Positions 13,903-15,800 of a stretch of DNA of 15,800 nucleotides are shown one piece after another. Below the pieces are notes generated by a model, which saw only the letters and a list, made by a program, of their open reading frames with translations, was not told where the DNA came from and did no database searches. The translations under genes and the position numbers were made by a program. The stretch comes from Pseudomonadota bacterium (lineage in GTDB: Bacteria > Pseudomonadota > Gammaproteobacteria > Woeseiales > Woeseiaceae), in NCBI GenBank assembly GCA_027295475.1, contig JAPUKV010000133.1, positions 1-15,800 of the forward strand, read 5' to 3'. Positions within the stretch are counted from its first letter, which is position 1; every line of letters starts with the position of its first letter.

Positions 13903-15186
13903 ATGAAATTTATTGAAGGTGTTGTGCTCGGCATCGTGCTGATAGCCGGCAATGTGAGTGCGGATACTCTGATTCACGCCGGCCGCCTGATCGATGGAGT
14001 GTCCGATAATGCGGTCACCGAGATGACCGTTCGCGTGGACGGCTCTCAAATCAAGGCAATTGAGAGCGGTTACGTGGCGGCCGGCCCGGACGACACCGTG
14101 ATCGATCTGAAAAATCATACGGTCATGCCGGGCCTGATGGACACGCACGTACACCTGACGAGTCAGTACACGGAAGACAGCCGCCTGAATCGTTTTATCA
14201 CCAACGAGGCCGACTACGCGATCGACGCTGTGAAATACGCCAGACGTACGCTGGAAGCCGGTTTCACCGTCGTTCGCAATCTCGGCGATGCATTCAACGT
14301 CACGATTGCACTGAGGAAGGCGATCGAGGACGGTGACGTACCGGGGCCGAGAGTATTTTCAGCCGGCAAATCTCTGGCCACAACCGGCGGTCATGCCGAC
14401 CCGACCAATGGCTGGGCCAGCCACATCGCAGGGGACCCTGGTCCCAGGCAGGGAGTAGTGAACGGCGTCGATGACGTCCGTAAGGCCGTTCGCCAACGTT
14501 ACAAAGACGGCGCTGACTGGATCAAGATTACGGCAACCGGTGGTGTTCTGAGCGTTGCCAAGAGTGGAAAGAACCCACAATTCACGGATGAAGAGCTGGT
14601 CGCACTGATCAACACGGCTGCGGATTACGGCCTGCGCGTTGCCGCACATGCACACGGCACTGAAGGCATGAAACGGGCCGTGATTGCGGGTGTCGCCTCG
14701 ATCGAACATGGCACTTTCATGGACCAGGAAGTCATGCAGCTAATGAAGAAGAAGGGCACTTATTATGTGCCGACCATTCTCGCCGGCGTCTGGGTTGGCG
14801 AGAAGTCCGAGATCGATGGCTTCTTCCCGGACCTGGTTCGCCCTAAAGCCGCAGCGATCGGGCCTGTGATCAAGAGTACTTTTGCCAAGGCTTACAAGGC
14901 CGGTGTTCCCATCGTCTTCGGCACGGATTCGGGCGTCTCTGCCCACGGCGACAATGCCCAGGAATTTGCCTTGATGGTCGAGGGCGGCATGCCGCCGATG
15001 GAAGCGATTCAGTCCGCAACGAGCGTGGCGGCGAAGTTCCTGGGGATCGATGCCACGCAGGGCACGCTGGGGGCCAACAAGCAGGCCGACATCGTTGCCG
15101 TGCCGGGCAATCCGTTGGACGACATCACGGCAATGGAACGAGTCAGTTTCGTGATGAAGGCGGGCACAATTTACAAGCATGAATGA
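13903..15186 (+). CDS. Exported imidazolonepropionase-like amidohydrolase (probable Xaa-Pro or related dipeptidase)
   Basis: A 427-residue metal-dependent amidohydrolase with an N-terminal signal peptide: hydrophobic residues 6-16, likely cleavage after NVSA at residue 20. It should therefore act in the periplasm or outside. Visible features: [16 protein letters not shown] (H82, H84), [10 protein letters not shown] (K208, metal-bridging), RVAAHAHG (H249), SIEHGTF (H269) and FGTDSGV (D342), a complete binuclear-site set. The C-terminal [21 protein letters not shown] is the usual sandwich-domain ending. Related exported enzymes cleave Xaa-Pro, Xaa-Arg or Xaa-Lys dipeptides or blocked amino acids; the substrate here is inferred only. 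The 13903 ATG is chosen because the signal peptide begins directly there. It diverges from an amino-acid transporter and is followed by a hairpin 8 nt after its stop. Confidence 0.92.
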   Translation: MKFIEGVVLGIVLIAGNVSADTLIHAGRLIDGVSDNAVTEMTVRVDGSQIKAIESGYVAAGPDDTVIDLKNHTVMPGLMDTHVHLTSQYTEDSRLNRFITNEADYAIDAVKYARRTLEAGFTVVRNLGDAFNVTIALRKAIEDGDVPGPRVFSAGKSLATTGGHADPTNGWASHIAGDPGPRQGVVNGVDDVRKAVRQRYKDGADWIKITATGGVLSVAKSGKNPQFTDEELVALINTAADYGLRVAAHAHGTEGMKRAVIAGVASIEHGTFMDQEVMQLMKKKGTYYVPTILAGVWVGEKSEIDGFFPDLVRPKAAAIGPVIKSTFAKAYKAGVPIVFGTDSGVSAHGDNAQEFALMVEGGMPPMEAIQSATSVAAKFLGIDATQGTLGANKQADIVAVPGNPLDDITAMERVSFVMKAGTIYKHE

Positions 15187-15194
15187 ACAGCAAT

Positions 15195-15229
15195 TTAAAG
15201 GGTCGGACCCAACGAGTCCGACCCTTTAA
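15195..15229. terminator. Perfect 14-bp hairpin, possible bidirectional terminator
   Basis: Arms 15195-15208 (TTAAAGGGTCGGAC) and 15216-15229 are exact reverse complements with a 7-nt loop. It begins 8 nt after the amidohydrolase stop and lies between converging genes, so a bidirectional terminator is likely. The following U-tract is poor (only the TTTAA of the arm itself). It could instead be a dispersed palindromic repeat. Confidence 0.65.
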
Positions 15230-15231
15230 TC

Positions 15232-15331
15232 ATCGCCCGTAAGGACGAGCCCCAACATCAGTTCTTTTAGCGTCGACGCAAATCGCCCGTAAGGACGAGC
15301 CCCAACATCAATTCTTTTAGCGTCGACGCAA
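15232..15331. repeat. Two 50-bp direct repeats carrying degenerate REP palindromes
   Basis: Units 15232-15281 and 15282-15331 are adjacent and match at 49 of 50 positions (G15261 versus A15311). Each begins with the REP-like ATCGCCCGTAAGGACGAGCC and ends with a perfect 10-bp palindrome, GCGTCGACGC (15270-15279 and 15320-15329). They share orientation with the third REP copy that follows at 15332. Confidence 0.9.
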
Positions 15332-15412
15332 ATCGCCCGTCAGGACGGGCTCCAACACTACCCTAGTCACCGTTGCCGAACTCCTGTAGGAGCCCGTCCT
15401 GACGGGCGATTT
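15330..15412. repeat. Inverted pair of REP elements (GTAG-head type)
   Basis: Arms 15330-15357 and 15385-15412 are inverted copies matching at 27 of 28 positions, separated by 27 nt. Each arm contains its own small palindrome (GCCCGTC, 2-nt loop, GACGGGC) preceded, when read toward it, by GTAG or GTTG. This head-plus-imperfect-palindrome layout is typical of proteobacterial REP sequences arranged as BIME/REPIN units. No REP-associated transposase gene lies in the window. Confidence 0.88.
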
Positions 15413-15419
15413 TCGCGTG

Positions 15420-15800
15420 TCACCACTGTACTTGAAAGCTTACGGTGAAGTTTCTACCGACGGCGTCGATACCGGATCCATGATGCCGATACTGTTTATC
15501 AAGCAGGTTTTCCAGGCTCACTGTCACATGCCATTTTTGATTCGGCAGCCATGACGCCCGCAAGTTGGCTGTCATCCATCCGGCGGTTCCGGCTGGATCG
15601 ATACGTACGTCACGAATATCGCGCGGACTCAGGCGCGTCTGGGAATCGGCAAAGACGATAAACGGTTCGATAGTGAGCACTTCATTCGGCTCATACAGTA
15701 ATCCGATGCGGCCATTCAGTGGTGGTATCCGGTCCGCCGGAACATCTGTACCGCCAGTTACTTTTTCCTCGCCGCGCGTGAAATTGATAATCGCGTCGAG
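15420..15800 (-). CDS. TonB-dependent receptor, C-terminal part (5' end beyond window)
   Basis: The frame is open from the right window edge to a TGA at 15420-15422, giving 126 residues. An internal GTG is not the true start. It shows the end of a TonB-dependent outer-membrane beta-barrel, which imports siderophores, cobalamin or other large substrates. Visible features: VPADRIPPLNGRIGLLY near the left, alternating beta-strand pattern, a strand NLRASWLP, the common penultimate motif VSLENLLDKQYRHHGSG, and the ending GRNFTVSFQVQW with the terminal aromatic residue needed for barrel assembly. The plug domain, TonB box and signal peptide lie outside the window, so the ligand cannot be inferred. 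It converges with the amidohydrolase, with the REP cluster between. Confidence 0.9.
   Translation of the reverse strand, partial: LDAIINFTRGEEKVTGGTDVPADRIPPLNGRIGLLYEPNEVLTIEPFIVFADSQTRLSPRDIRDVRIDPAGTAGWMTANLRASWLPNQKWHVTVSLENLLDKQYRHHGSGIDAVGRNFTVSFQVQW

Noticed and set aside
15232..15353. CRISPR-like array
   Set aside because: The whole 50-bp unit repeats, including the part that would be a spacer, and only two to three copies exist. It is a REP-type tandem duplication.
15420..15680. Complete 86-residue small gene starting at a GTG
   Set aside because: The same frame continues upstream without a stop to the window edge, and the sequence is a typical TonB-dependent receptor C terminus.

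Overview
The window looks like a chromosomal segment of a Gram-negative bacterium, most probably a gammaproteobacterium. It encodes an outer-membrane TonB-dependent receptor, a Kdo-hydroxylase-type dioxygenase and a family 9 lipopolysaccharide (LPS) glycosyltransferase, and it carries a REP-type palindromic repeat cluster with a GTAG head. I assign no species. Coding density is high, with no rRNA, tRNA, CRISPR array, transposase or prophage.

Region 1 (1-8261, all on the minus strand) is the main feature: six tightly packed genes forming an apparent neutral-lipid (triacylglycerol) operon. In transcription order they are a HAD phosphatase/lysophosphatidate acyltransferase fusion, a PlsB-type glycerol-3-phosphate acyltransferase, a wax ester synthase/diacylglycerol acyltransferase, a monoacylglycerol-lipase-like hydrolase, a membrane-anchored alpha/beta hydrolase, and glycerol-3-phosphate dehydrogenase GpsA (its last few residues run off the window). 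Together they could make glycerol-3-phosphate, acylate it twice, remove the phosphate, add the third acyl chain, and hydrolyse the product again. Several members resemble actinobacterial (mycobacterial) versions from memory.

Region 2 (8262-10031) is a divergent control region followed by two plus-strand genes: a class II aldolase/adducin-fold protein and a small helical protein of uncertain function related to the FFLEELY-motif family.

Region 3 (10154-12254) is a divergent pair, a Kdo hydroxylase-like Fe(II)/2-oxoglutarate dioxygenase (minus) and a heptosyltransferase-family GT9 enzyme (plus). Both point to LPS core assembly and modification.

Region 4 (12329-15186) is a second divergent pair, a sodium-coupled NSS amino-acid transporter (minus) and an exported imidazolonepropionase-like amidohydrolase (plus), plausibly a periplasmic dipeptidase.

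Region 5 (15187-15800) holds a perfect 14-bp hairpin, two 49/50-identical 50-bp direct repeats, a 28-bp inverted REP pair, and the C-terminal end of a TonB-dependent receptor that enters from the right edge.
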